From: CALDTK01 sp045110575 | GTDB taxonomy: Bacteria > Bacteroidota > Bacteroidia > Chitinophagales > Saprospiraceae | DNA: 64,000 nt | Assembly: GCA_045110575.1 (NCBI GenBank) | Contig: JBGCGF010000001.1 | Location: 62,001-126,000, forward strand | Reading direction: 5' to 3' | Shown here: positions 1 to 9,119 of the stretch, piece by piece | How the letters are laid out: each line of letters starts with the position of its first letter | Numbering within the stretch: position 1 is the stretch's first letter | The notes under the pieces: model-generated | Seen by the model: the letters and a program-made list of their open reading frames with translations, nothing else | What the model was told of the DNA's origin: nothing | The model's database searches: none | Translations under genes and position numbers: made by a program

Positions 1-382
1 CATTTGCTACTGGAGCAGAAGCAACTTGCGCATCGATCGCATTCTTGATATTGGTACGAGACGTTGCTGCCGAACCTGACGTTGCTGATTGACGCGTATT
101 TCCTAGGTAGAAACTTGGCTGTCCTGATACGCCGAAGTTGTCCGCGATTTCATTGCCAGCGGTCGTTTCAAGATCGCTTCCTGCGTAATGACCAGCGATA
201 AGCACAGCAGAGGTCTCATTGTCTTCTATTAGGTCTTCGAAAAGATCCCAGCCCCAACCTCCACATGGAGGACACCAGGTTGCAGTAACCTTAGTAACCA
301 TTGGCTTCTGAACCTCAGGAACCGTTTGTTGGGCGAACAGGCTTAAAGAAGAGAGAGCAAGGAGTAAAAGTAGAATGCGCAT
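1..382 (-). CDS. Secreted thioredoxin-like (Omp28/redoxin-type) protein, 3' end outside window
   Basis: An open frame runs from an ATG at 382 to the left edge with no stop, so only the first 127 codons are present. It begins with a clean signal peptide (MRILLLLLALSSLSLFAQ) ending in the FAQ-type cleavage site usual in this window. About 30 residues later comes TWCPPCGG, a thioredoxin-like CxxC redox centre. The following text (ADNFGVSGQPSFYLGN) resembles the cis-Pro region of thioredoxin folds (GQPSF). It is probably a periplasmic or secreted thiol-redox protein; a T9SS cargo with an Omp28-like N-terminus is the main alternative. It is divergent from the kinase gene starting near 468, so the 85-bp gap should hold both promoters. 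The fold call is firm, the exact family is not. Confidence 0.8.
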   Translation of the reverse strand, partial: MRILLLLLALSSLSLFAQQTVPEVQKPMVTKVTATWCPPCGGWGWDLFEDLIEDNETSAVLIAGHYAGSDLETTAGNEIADNFGVSGQPSFYLGNTRQSATSGSAATSRTNIKNAIDAQVASAPVAN

Positions 383-467
383 AAAATACCTACGTCAAGA
401 AACGCGCCTTGGTTGCCTCCCTTCTTAAAAATTGACAATAGTCTTCAGATTGTGCGATATTAGGACT

Positions 468-2396
468 GTGATCTTCGTGAGACTTCTGCTAGTAACTGCC
501 TTTTCAATCCTCTATACAGTGGCTTGGGGGCAAGACAAGTCTGCTGACGTCGATTGGACGTTCCGGATAGATAGCCTTCTGGAAATAGAGGACTTAAAGT
601 ATCAAGATCTAGTACCTGTCCTCTACGAAATTCGATACGACAGCACCCTGATGACTTACTTGCTGGGGGAAGCACAAGTACTCAACAAGAAAGTAGCACA
701 GTCTTTTGCCAAAAACTTGCTAGGGACGATGCACCGAAGGCGCTATCGCTATGATTTTGCCCTCAGAGCTCATGAAGAAGCGCACATACTTGCGATCAAA
801 GCCAAGGATACCCTTGGAGAAATCATTTCGCTAAACAGCCGAGGAATCGTCTTCCGATACACCGACCGAGTTACGGATGCCTTGGATGCGCACCAAGCGG
901 CAATAGAACTTGCCAAGGCCTCGAAAACTGATAATTCCGAATATCTCCGTGCGTTAGCCATCGCCTACGATGGCAAAGGGCGTATCCACTTGAAAATTGA
1001 ACAATTTGACCAAGCAGAGAAGGCCTTTTATAATTCCATGGAGTTTGAAAGGAAGATAGGGAGCACGCTGGGCTTAGCTATCAACCACTTCAATCTAGGT
1101 ACGGCATTGGAGCTCCGTGGGCGACTTGACTCTGCACTAATCATGTATCGCAAGGCACTGGTTTATAATGCTGAGATTGATTCGGAAATCGGGTTCAGCA
1201 TCAATACGATCGGTATTGCAAGAGTATTGACACGTCAAGGTTCGTACTACAAAGCCTTAAAATTGATCAGGGAAGCGCTCCCGATTGTAGAGAAGCGAAA
1301 GCACAATTTCTACATGACAACAGCAGAATTGGCCTACGGTGACATCCTGATTGAAACGAATAACTTCCCCGTTGCTAAAACGCATCTCCTTCGCGCCCAA
1401 GCACTTTCAATAGAGCATAATCTCATCGACGAAGAGGCCAAGGCACTGCGTTTGTTATCCAAATTAGAAGAGCGTCAAGATCATATCGAGGAAGCGTTTG
1501 CCTATTTTAAGCGTGCCAATGAACTCGAGAAACGCGTCCTCAACGAGAAGAACCAACGCTACGTTTCGGCACTCTCGGCGCAGTACGACGATGAGCTGAA
1601 AGATCTAGAAATCAAACGTCTAGCACAGGAAAATGAACTCGTGCGTGAGCGTTCCCGTCGAACACGACGCAACTTCACAGGCTTCGTTATTCTACTCCTG
1701 TTCTTGGGTGTTATTCTCGGTGTCTTATACCGCCAGCGTAAACTTGTCTTACAACGCGATCTCGTAAAACTTGAGCAACAACGCCTTGCTGCCCAAATGA
1801 ACCCGCACTTCCTCTTCAATGCGCTAAATAGCGTGAAGAGTTATCTTATTTCCAACCAAGGCGATGCAGCAATCAACTACTTGAGCAAGTTCGCCAAGTT
1901 GATGCGTCGCATCCTTTCATCGACCAATAACGAGCAAGTACCGCTTGCAGAGGAAATCGAGAATTCAAAGCTCTACGTATCAATAGAAAACGCTCGATTT
2001 AATGAGCTAATCGACTTTCGTGTCAATGTTGCTCCCAACGTTGACGGCGATTTCTTGACCATCCCTCCGATGGTTCTTCAACCCTTTTTAGAAAATGCCT
2101 TATGGCATGGCTTGCGTCAGAAAGAGGGCGAGAAGATCCTCGAACTGGAAGTCACTGTCAATGAAAACGAAGCCCTCCAATTGATCGTTCGCGACAATGG
2201 AATCGGTCGTGCGGCAACCCAGTTGGAAAAGCAGCACAACCCGACCAAGCAGAAGAGCTTTGGACTTGACATTACTCGTAAGCGCCTGCAGCATTTTGCC
2301 AAGAAGCAAGGTCGAGCTGCTGATTTTGAGGTAAAGGATTTGACCTTGGCCGATGGAAGTGCTGGTGGGACGGAGGTTATTATTTGGGTTGGGTAG
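468..2396 (+). CDS. TPR-containing LytS-type sensor histidine kinase
   Basis: This is a membrane sensor kinase of about 642 residues. Order: signal peptide, a run of TPR helices over roughly the first 350 residues, a coiled coil, one membrane segment (GFVILLLFLGVILGVLY), then a His_kinase (LytS/YehU-type) domain. The phosphoacceptor lies in QMNPHFLFNALNSV, the N box in QPFLENALWHGL, and the ATP-binding G box in DNGIG. I place the start at the GTG at 468 because it gives a compact signal peptide; a TTG at 432 would add 12 residues. In this family the partner is normally a LytTR response regulator, and none lies in the window, so it looks orphan or unlinked. The TPR part is predicted to face the periplasm and sense a protein or peptide ligand (inference). 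Confidence 0.88.
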   Translation: MIFVRLLLVTAFSILYTVAWGQDKSADVDWTFRIDSLLEIEDLKYQDLVPVLYEIRYDSTLMTYLLGEAQVLNKKVAQSFAKNLLGTMHRRRYRYDFALRAHEEAHILAIKAKDTLGEIISLNSRGIVFRYTDRVTDALDAHQAAIELAKASKTDNSEYLRALAIAYDGKGRIHLKIEQFDQAEKAFYNSMEFERKIGSTLGLAINHFNLGTALELRGRLDSALIMYRKALVYNAEIDSEIGFSINTIGIARVLTRQGSYYKALKLIREALPIVEKRKHNFYMTTAELAYGDILIETNNFPVAKTHLLRAQALSIEHNLIDEEAKALRLLSKLEERQDHIEEAFAYFKRANELEKRVLNEKNQRYVSALSAQYDDELKDLEIKRLAQENELVRERSRRTRRNFTGFVILLLFLGVILGVLYRQRKLVLQRDLVKLEQQRLAAQMNPHFLFNALNSVKSYLISNQGDAAINYLSKFAKLMRRILSSTNNEQVPLAEEIENSKLYVSIENARFNELIDFRVNVAPNVDGDFLTIPPMVLQPFLENALWHGLRQKEGEKILELEVTVNENEALQLIVRDNGIGRAATQLEKQHNPTKQKSFGLDITRKRLQHFAKKQGRAADFEVKDLTLADGSAGGTEVIIWVG

Positions 2397-2746
2397 CGTG
2401 TCTTCTCGGTGAGCAACACTATCCACTTCTCCCATATGACATCGAGATAAGACTCCTGTCAAAGCTATTGACAGGAGTATCCGCTTAAATCTGAGAACCA
2501 GTGTGTCCAATGCTCCACATAAGAGCTCAACTCTTTTCGCGCGAGTCACCACGGGACTATTTTGTTAGACAAATTGCATTGAAAGACCAGCCTCTCCTGC
2601 ACTTAAGAAAACGCCCATAATCTACTGTCCAAAAGCACTTTACACTCACTCAAACACCACCACACGACACGGCACGAAGTTTTATGTAAATATGGAGTTT
2701 AGTTCACTTAGACGAATCCCACCATTCGTTAAATCGGCAGTCCAAA
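2397..2746. other. 350-bp intergenic region between the two kinase genes
   Basis: No credible open frame is present. It contains one perfect 11-bp hairpin (2452-2478), listed separately. The rest is AT-rich near 2680-2740 and probably carries the promoter of the next kinase gene, although I see no exact TAnnTTTG element. Confidence 0.6.
2452..2478 (+). terminator. Perfect 11-bp stem-loop downstream of the first kinase gene
   Basis: ACTCCTGTCAA at 2452-2462 and its exact reverse complement at 2468-2478 enclose a 5-nt loop. It lies 56 bp after the stop codon. There is no T tract, so it may be a rho-dependent-style or RNA-stabilising hairpin rather than an intrinsic terminator. Confidence 0.45.
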
Positions 2747-4846
2747 ATGAGCATGAGTAACACCTTCAAGATCTCGATAGTATTCTATGCTTGTCTCCTT
2801 TGGTTTGCTAGTACAGGGGCGGCCCAGCTAACCACTGAAGACCCCATGTTCGATTACGCCAATGAGCTAAAAACCGAATTGGTAGAAACAGGCGATACCA
2901 CCTCGCATCTTCGAATAGCGTTAGGCGCAGAAATCAAGCAAATCTGTGAATCTGTCGCCTGTTCTAAAGACCATACAGAGTTTGTCTCAGTACTCTATGC
3001 CTGCGAAACGCTCGTCCAAGACCTAAGCGATTCATATATCTACTTGTCAATTCTGCAGCGGACAGCAAACTCGTGGAATCAAACGGGAGCCGATAACGAA
3101 GCGATTGCAGAAGTGTACATGGCCCTCGTAAGAGTAGCTGCTCGAATGAGTAATCATCCTAGCGCATATCATTACTTAGATAAGATTTCGCAGCTCCCTC
3201 CAGCTAGTCTCAATCAGAACCTTAGAACGAAACTCCATTTCTTTAAAGGGTACTTAGCCTACTATGGAGAGAACATGGAAGAAGCTGCGATTCACACGCA
3301 AAAAGCTGCAACCGAAAGTCTTCGTGGAACAGAAATTCGCGTAAAGCTTCTTTCACATGATGCCTCGGCTACTTGCCTAAACGAAATGGGCTTTCATGAT
3401 AAGGCAATCATCTATGCAACTAAAGCCGTTGAACTTCAGAATGCCTATCTAGATACTGCCAAACAAGGAACGCCCATAGGTAACTTATACCTAAACCTAG
3501 CCGAGGCTGAATATGGCATTGGACGTAAGGATGATGCGTATAAAAATACAGCAATAGCATTTACACTTGCTGTCGAATCTAACCACCCCATTGTCCTTGG
3601 TAATTCGCATACCGTCCGAGGTCGATTCTATAGAAAAGATGGGCAACTTACAAAGGCTAAGAAAGATTTAGAAATAGCTCTCGACTATTTTAAAGGCGCC
3701 GGTGATTTATACTCCTCAAACCTTGCTCGTAAAGAGCTAATCATTATCGCCAAAAAAGAGAACAAACTGGCCACAGCCTTTAAAATCTCAGATGAATATC
3801 ATCACCTTCGTGATAGCTTAGACGCAAGAAAACACTACATCTCTGCTCGAATGGAGTCTTTAGATCGTGAGGCCGAACGTAGCATTGCACAACTGGCACT
3901 TTCAAACGAGATGATTGCTCGACAAGAGGCTGAGAAGGCCAGCGCACGATCAGAGCGCCTGGCATGGAGCGTCCTTGTTTCTCTACTCAGTTGCATTGTA
4001 GCGTTCATCTATTACAGGCTGAGACTCCGTCATAATACGCAGCAACAACTAGAAGAAGAGGTCGAGCGAAGGACAACAAAGATTACAGAACAGGCGAAGC
4101 GACTACAGGCATCGAATGAAGAACTAGAGCGATTTGCATACATCGCAAGTCATGACCTTAAGACGCCACTACGTAACATTACAAGCTTCCTCAGCCTCAT
4201 CGAAAGACGATTGCCAATAGAGGCAAAAGAAACCGTATCGGAATACCTCGAGATCGCAAAGACGAATGCACGTCAAATGCACTTTCTAATTACAGATGTA
4301 CTTGAGTTTTCTCGAATTGATTCAAACATTAATTCTGAATCAGAGAAATTCAATTTAAACACTGCGGTTAGCCAATTGATCGACCAACTTTCTCCCGATC
4401 TAAAACGTGTGAACGGAAAGATTAACTTAGCTGGTGATGTAGATCTAGTCGCTCCAAAAGCATACATTCTACAAGCTGTTCAAAACCTTGTTGAAAACGG
4501 ATTGAAGTATAACGATTCTGAAACACCAGAAGTTAACATTACGATCTGGAAGAAACAAGAATTTGCGTACATCTCCGTCGCAGACAACGGAATAGGAATT
4601 GCTCCAGAATATCACGAGCAAATCTTTACGCTGTTCAAACGACTTCACACCACGGATGAATATGAAGGAACGGGCTTAGGCCTGGCCGTCTGCAAAAAAG
4701 TAATCACCAGACTAGGAGGAGACATACAGGTTTCGCAGGGCGAACCCACTGGGACAATCTTTGAGATCAAAATCCCACTTGCGATTACCACGGAAGACAA
4801 CAAAAGCAGTTTTAGCGAAAGCAGTAATGCACTAGAAGTGGTGTAA
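2747..4846 (+). CDS. TPR-containing HisKA-type sensor histidine kinase
   Basis: A 699-residue membrane kinase from a different lineage than its neighbour. A signal peptide (ending near GAAQL) is followed by TPR-like helices up to about residue 370, a coiled coil, a membrane segment (WSVLVSLLSCIVAFIYY), a second short coiled coil, HisKA with the phosphoacceptor at about His469 (IASHDLKTPLRN), and HATPase_c with ENGLKYND, DNGIG and GTGLGL motifs. The HisKA sequence resembles the phytochrome-like/cyanobacterial-type kinases. A second ATG at 2753 is equally good for the start. No receiver domain or response regulator is adjacent. Two TPR kinases of distinct families in tandem suggest independent stimuli rather than duplication. 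Confidence 0.9.
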   Translation: MSMSNTFKISIVFYACLLWFASTGAAQLTTEDPMFDYANELKTELVETGDTTSHLRIALGAEIKQICESVACSKDHTEFVSVLYACETLVQDLSDSYIYLSILQRTANSWNQTGADNEAIAEVYMALVRVAARMSNHPSAYHYLDKISQLPPASLNQNLRTKLHFFKGYLAYYGENMEEAAIHTQKAATESLRGTEIRVKLLSHDASATCLNEMGFHDKAIIYATKAVELQNAYLDTAKQGTPIGNLYLNLAEAEYGIGRKDDAYKNTAIAFTLAVESNHPIVLGNSHTVRGRFYRKDGQLTKAKKDLEIALDYFKGAGDLYSSNLARKELIIIAKKENKLATAFKISDEYHHLRDSLDARKHYISARMESLDREAERSIAQLALSNEMIARQEAEKASARSERLAWSVLVSLLSCIVAFIYYRLRLRHNTQQQLEEEVERRTTKITEQAKRLQASNEELERFAYIASHDLKTPLRNITSFLSLIERRLPIEAKETVSEYLEIAKTNARQMHFLITDVLEFSRIDSNINSESEKFNLNTAVSQLIDQLSPDLKRVNGKINLAGDVDLVAPKAYILQAVQNLVENGLKYNDSETPEVNITIWKKQEFAYISVADNGIGIAPEYHEQIFTLFKRLHTTDEYEGTGLGLAVCKKVITRLGGDIQVSQGEPTGTIFEIKIPLAITTEDNKSSFSESSNALEVV

Positions 4847-4902
4847 CAGGGATTCCTATAGGTATTCGTAATTGCTTTAGCGAATACTACTTTAACAGAT
4901 AA

Positions 4903-7188
4903 CTACCCGGCAACAACCGTAAACAAATACCCCAACTCTCTACCCAAATCATCAACCACGAGCAACTTGTGCTTCCCTAATGAAGGCACCAACGGCTGCT
5001 GATGATGACGCTCGGTACTTCCAACATAATCCTCGTCCAAATACCAATGTAACGTCCGCCCCAACTCCGCATGGGCCACTTCAAAGACGACTGGTTTTTG
5101 AATACCGGATAGATCGCGTGGCAAGTGCAACTGCCGGCCACCACGCGGATACACAAGAGACATCAAATCCGCACGCTCCACTCCACAGCCTGCAGCCCAT
5201 TTCGGGCGCGCACCGTAATTCGGATGATGCTTGCGGTAGTACCAGGCCCACGCAGGTGGCAGCGTGAACAGCGAGACTTCTGTAGCAGAAGACAGGCCTC
5301 CGCAATGCGCATCGATGCGCTCCCCCACTTCATTGACGTAGGCAAAGGTGTGGTATCGGCAGACGTCCAGACGTTGTCCATTCGCGGCAAGAAGTACCGT
5401 GTCAATCGAAGTACAAGCAGCTATGGCTTGCAAACCCGAAGCGTTGCAGAGGAATACCTCACTCATCTCAGACACAGGTGCTGAAAACCACGTAGTTTCT
5501 GGCAGATCATCGAACACCTCGAAGAGCAACGGTGCAGCAACACTAGCTCCTGTAAGACCCGGTCGACCTTCACCGTCGGCATTGCCCGTCCACACGGCAA
5601 CGATGTATTCAGGAGTTACACCTACAGCCCAAGCATCGCGAAAACCGAAACTGGTACCTGTCTTCCAAGCCACTTTGCGACTGCCCGAAAAAGACCTCCA
5701 CGCAGCGAGATCGCCAGGACGTTTCAAATCCGTGAGCGCATCTAAGGTGAGGTATGAAGCGCTGGGGGAGTAAGGGAAGGTCTGGGCGTGGTCTCGGTTG
5801 ACCGCGGGAGCCGTCAGACCACTAGTCTTTGCAGCCAAGGCCATACGCCGATACACCTGCGCCACATCCCAGAGCGTCACTTCGCCTCCTCCAAGAATGA
5901 GCGAGAGTCCATAATTATCCGCACCACGATCCAAGCTAGAGAAGCCCGCCTCGCGCAATTGAAGCAAAAACGGTTCGATGCCATATTCCTGTAACAAGCG
6001 CACATGCGGCACATTCAACGAGCGCGTCAACGCCTCTCGCGCAGGCACAGCACCGTCATAAGAGAGGTCAAAGTTCTTTGGTGAATACCCCGCAATTAGC
6101 GTCGGAATATCCGGAAGTAACGTCTGCGGACTGATTCTTCCTTCATCCAAAAGCGCAGCGTATAAAAACGGTTTCAGCAAGCTCCCACTTGAGCGCCTTG
6201 CTTGCACGATGTCTACTTCACTTCCACTTCCTCGATCTGCGCAAGTGGTGTTGCCGACGTACGCAATTGGCTCGCCTGTTTTGACATCGAGTACAAGAAT
6301 TGCGGCGTTATGAATTCCGTTCGAATGGTGCCGTTCATGGTGTCGATCAATCGCTCGATTCAGTTCTTTTTGCAGATCCGATTGCAAGGTGGATTGTCCG
6401 TTTCCCTTTTCAGATTGAGCAACTGCTTCTGTAAAGTGAGGCGCAAAATTCGGGAGCGGCTGTGGCTTCCCTGGTAGCGGTTCAGCTTTCGCCAAAACGA
6501 GTTCTGTCGCATCCAAATAACCACGGTCACTCAGCTTATCTAAGAGTGCATTTCGCTTTCGCAAAAACTCAACAGGTGAACGTCCGGGATAGATAACACC
6601 AGGCGCATTTGGGAGCACGGCCAAGCCCGCAGCTTCTGCCCAACTAAAGTGCGTCGGCGGCCTACCGTAGTATCGCCACCCCGCCGCAGAAAGCCCAACG
6701 ACATTCCCACCAAACGGAGCGTGCGCCGCATACAATTGCAAAATTTCGTCTTTGCTGTGCGTCAACTCCAAACGCGTTGCCCAGCTTGCTTCGATCAACT
6801 TTTCGATGAAGCGCCTACGTTTTCCTCCACGCATCAACCTCACTGTCTGCATCGTAAGCGTTGAACCGCCACTTATCGTTTTCCCTGCTTTCCAGTTTTG
6901 CCGAAAGGCGCGAAAAATAGAAACAGGATTCACTCCCGGATGCCACTCAAAATACTCGTCCTCAAACAGCTTGACAGAAGTAACGTACTTTTCATCCAAG
7001 CTATCAGACATCGGGAATCGCCACTGCCCGTCCTTAGCAATTCGAGCACTCAACAACTCCCCTTCCACACTGTACACCACCGTACTGTATGGCGCTTCAA
7101 ACAGAACTGAGGGCAAGCAGCACAACCAGACAAGCAGTGCGACCAAGGCCACTGCTCCAAAAAAATATTTGCGGTTGATTCGTTGCAT
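4903..7188 (-). CDS. pbpC: Penicillin-binding protein 1C
   Basis: A bifunctional class A peptidoglycan synthase of 761 residues. An N-terminal membrane anchor (FGAVALVALLVWLCCLP) precedes a GT51 glycosyltransferase domain (FEDEYFEWHPG, then GGSTLTMQTVRLMRGG). The transpeptidase domain has the SxxK serine at Ser336 (SGSLLKP), an SLN-type second motif (RSLNVPHVR) and KTGTSFGFRDAW. A PBP1C C-terminal beta domain (BiPBP_C) follows from about residue 660. It polymerises lipid II and crosslinks strands in the periplasm. In many bacteria pbpC is directly beside the alpha-2-macroglobulin gene; here that gene is 1.9 kb away on the same strand (9120-14639) with an opposing gene between, so the pair is preserved but not contiguous. 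Carries one copy of the 14-mer motif at 6485. Confidence 0.95.
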   Translation of the reverse strand: MQRINRKYFFGAVALVALLVWLCCLPSVLFEAPYSTVVYSVEGELLSARIAKDGQWRFPMSDSLDEKYVTSVKLFEDEYFEWHPGVNPVSIFRAFRQNWKAGKTISGGSTLTMQTVRLMRGGKRRRFIEKLIEASWATRLELTHSKDEILQLYAAHAPFGGNVVGLSAAGWRYYGRPPTHFSWAEAAGLAVLPNAPGVIYPGRSPVEFLRKRNALLDKLSDRGYLDATELVLAKAEPLPGKPQPLPNFAPHFTEAVAQSEKGNGQSTLQSDLQKELNRAIDRHHERHHSNGIHNAAILVLDVKTGEPIAYVGNTTCADRGSGSEVDIVQARRSSGSLLKPFLYAALLDEGRISPQTLLPDIPTLIAGYSPKNFDLSYDGAVPAREALTRSLNVPHVRLLQEYGIEPFLLQLREAGFSSLDRGADNYGLSLILGGGEVTLWDVAQVYRRMALAAKTSGLTAPAVNRDHAQTFPYSPSASYLTLDALTDLKRPGDLAAWRSFSGSRKVAWKTGTSFGFRDAWAVGVTPEYIVAVWTGNADGEGRPGLTGASVAAPLLFEVFDDLPETTWFSAPVSEMSEVFLCNASGLQAIAACTSIDTVLLAANGQRLDVCRYHTFAYVNEVGERIDAHCGGLSSATEVSLFTLPPAWAWYYRKHHPNYGARPKWAAGCGVERADLMSLVYPRGGRQLHLPRDLSGIQKPVVFEVAHAELGRTLHWYLDEDYVGSTERHHQQPLVPSLGKHKLLVVDDLGRELGYLFTVVAG
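6485..6498 (+). repeat. 14-mer motif GCTTNCGCCAAAAC, first of 17 dispersed copies
   Basis: Exact GCTTTCGCCAAAAC (either strand) starts at 6485, 11399, 13829, 19377, 28064, 31290, 32929, 37823, 52430, 58273 and 60283. Copies with another base at position 5 start at 14335, 31885, 35509, 37850, 44044 and 47525. GCTTNCGCTAAAAC variants start at 10671, 12300, 25911, 36659 and 62230. This entry marks the first copy; see the finding for the analysis. Confidence 0.95.
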
Positions 7189-7455
7189 GGGGTAACTAAA
7201 ATACTAGTACGTTATTGGAAGCTTGACTACTGCACAGCTAGAGACTGGAGACCTCTCACGTCTGCGAAGTAGACGAACAATACTGACGTAGGGTCGAACG
7301 CACAAAACTAAAGTTCGACGCTCGAAAGACTAAACTAACGTGTTGACCAACGCAAAAGTAGATAACCTCACGACCCTACGCGAAACACATGCCCGCAGAG
7401 CGGGTCCGAACCTTCATACATTGCATCCCCTTACAACGCCAATCCCTCCCAATTT
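7189..7455. promoter_or_regulatory. Divergent promoter region of pbpC and the phytase-like gene, with a 10-bp inverted repeat
   Basis: CGTAGGGTCG at 7287-7296 is repeated inverted as CGACCCTACG at 7371-7380, framing about 75 bp between two divergently transcribed genes. The arms could be protein-binding sites or a cruciform. No exact Bacteroidota promoter element was seen. Confidence 0.35.
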
Positions 7456-8652
7456 ATGATGCTCAGAATACTCGGTATAAGCATTGCGCTGCTCACCTTG
7501 GCCATGTGTAAGCCTTCTTCATCTACCCCGGCTGCTCCGACAAAACAGTTCACCCAATACGAACTCCGCTCGGATAGCATTGGTACCATTGACGGCGCAA
7601 TAATATCAGACGGAGGCTATTCCGCGCTAACCATCGACCACGAGGGAAACCTACTTGCACTCAACGATCGAGGCCCAAATCTTGATGCCGAAAACCACGC
7701 GAACAAACCCGCGAAGCGGTTTCCAATTCCAACCTATTCACCTGCAATAAGCACGCTTCGCATAGACTCAACCGGTGTTCACATTACACGAGACATCTCT
7801 CTTCTCGCTTCAGATGGATCGCCATTTCTAGGCTTACCAATCCCTTCTACCAACACGAAGCAAAAGATAGAAATTGCTCTAGATGCGAACTATGAAAAGA
7901 TTGCCAAGTCTCCACTCGGTATCGACAGTGAAGGTCTCATTGCCATCGATAGCCTCCTTTGGGTCGCTGATGAATACGCCCCCAGCATCTTGGAATTTGA
8001 ACGCGCTTCCGTCGCCTATCGATCGCGCTTTTCTCCGCTTAGCATCACCCCTTCAAGGAAACTCCCCAAGTGGCTTTTGCAAAGACAACCTAATCTTGGA
8101 TTCGAAGGACTGGCCTATAGCAACGGGTACTTATTCGCTGCGCTACAAGGTCCGCTAAGTCCGCCCACAGGAGATCCGAAAACGACGCTCGTTCGCTTCT
8201 TGCGCATCAATACAAAGACAGGCGCCGTCCGACACTTTATCTATTCTCTTGATGCCGTCCGCAGAAAGATCGGAGACCTTGCCATGCATCCCGACGGCAG
8301 GTTACTTGTGCTTGAGCACGGGTATGACAAATACGGCAAATGGTCGGCTCAAGTCTATGCCGTCAACCTCGGCGGTGTGACGTATCAAGCAAAATCGGCC
8401 AGCCCACCAGAAAGGTATTCAGACAATGTATCGGCGCTTTTAGGAGGCGTACTCTTGGCTCCCAAAGCTTTGTTCCTAGACTTACTATCAGCTGGCTACC
8501 CAAGCGATCTCAAAAAACCGGAAGGCTTGGCCGTTGATCCATCAGGCAAGATCTACATCGTCAACGACAACGACTACGGAATCGAAAGCCCGGACAGTGA
8601 TGGAAAAGCCGTTGCAACGGGAGACAAGTCGTTTCTGTTTGTATTGGAGTAA
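7456..8652 (+). CDS. Phytase-like (esterase-like activity of phytase family) lipoprotein
   Basis: A 398-residue protein with a lipoprotein signal (LLTLAMC, lipid-accepting Cys about residue 19; a second ATG lies one codon in). The body has the beta-propeller-like text of the Phytase-like family: GGYSALTIDHEGNLLALNDRG near the start, LGIDSEGLIAIDSLLWVADEY in the middle, GFEGLAYSNGYLFAALQG later, and KPEGLAVDPSGKIYIVNDND at the C-terminus. Members of this family are annotated as phosphatase/esterase-like, but the substrate is unknown. It faces the opposite way from pbpC and the alpha-2-macroglobulin gene and so interrupts what is commonly one operon. Convergent with the macroglobulin gene across the 56-bp array. 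Confidence 0.8.
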   Translation: MMLRILGISIALLTLAMCKPSSSTPAAPTKQFTQYELRSDSIGTIDGAIISDGGYSALTIDHEGNLLALNDRGPNLDAENHANKPAKRFPIPTYSPAISTLRIDSTGVHITRDISLLASDGSPFLGLPIPSTNTKQKIEIALDANYEKIAKSPLGIDSEGLIAIDSLLWVADEYAPSILEFERASVAYRSRFSPLSITPSRKLPKWLLQRQPNLGFEGLAYSNGYLFAALQGPLSPPTGDPKTTLVRFLRINTKTGAVRHFIYSLDAVRRKIGDLAMHPDGRLLVLEHGYDKYGKWSAQVYAVNLGGVTYQAKSASPPERYSDNVSALLGGVLLAPKALFLDLLSAGYPSDLKKPEGLAVDPSGKIYIVNDNDYGIESPDSDGKAVATGDKSFLFVLE

Positions 8653-8660
8653 TGACGGAA

Positions 8661-9107
8661 TCTGAGCTCTGCTCAGGTCATTTCAGGTCTCGAATAGCGC
8701 CTAAAATGCCGGATTCCGCTTTCCGAAGCCAGGTCTTTTCTGGTCTCAAATAGCGCCTAAAATGCCAGATTCCGCTTTCCGAAGCCAGGTCATTTTAGGT
8801 TTCGAATAGCGCCTGAAATGCCGGATTCCGCTTTCCGAAGCGAGGCATTTCAGGTCTCGAATAGCGCCTGAAATGCCGGATTCCGCTTTCCGAAGCGAGG
8901 TCATTTCAGGTCTCGAATAGCGCCTAAAATGACGGATTCCGCTTTCCGAAGCCAGGTCATTTCTGGTTTCGAATAGCGCCCAAAATGCCGGATTCCGCTT
9001 TCCGAAGTCAGGTCATTTCAGGTCTCGAATAGCGCCTGAAATGCCGGATTCCGCTTTCCAAAGCCAGGTCTTTTCTGGTCTCAAATAGCGCCTGAGCAGA
9101 GCTCAGA
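8661..9107. repeat. Tandem array of eight 56-bp units bounded by perfect 17-bp inverted ends
   Basis: The 447 bp consist of eight units of 56 bp (one is 55 bp), each beginning near GGATTCCGCTTTCCGAAGC and ending near AATAGCGCCTGAAATGCC. Within a unit CATTTCAGG can pair with CCTGAAATG around a 12-nt loop; pairing is perfect in units 4 and 7 and weakened elsewhere. The outer edges of the first and last unit are replaced by TCTGAGCTCTGCTCAGG (8661-8677) and its exact reverse complement (9091-9107). The array fills almost the whole gap between two convergent genes, so it may also act as a bidirectional terminator. Units 2 and 8 share the same variants (TCTTTTCTGG, CTCAAATAG), which points to unit exchange. 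No spacers, so it is not CRISPR. Confidence 0.92.
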
Positions 9108-9119
9108 TGCCGCGCTAAA

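Noticed and set aside
8661..9107. CRISPR array
   Set aside because: Units are contiguous and 56 bp long with no unique spacers, and there are no cas genes.
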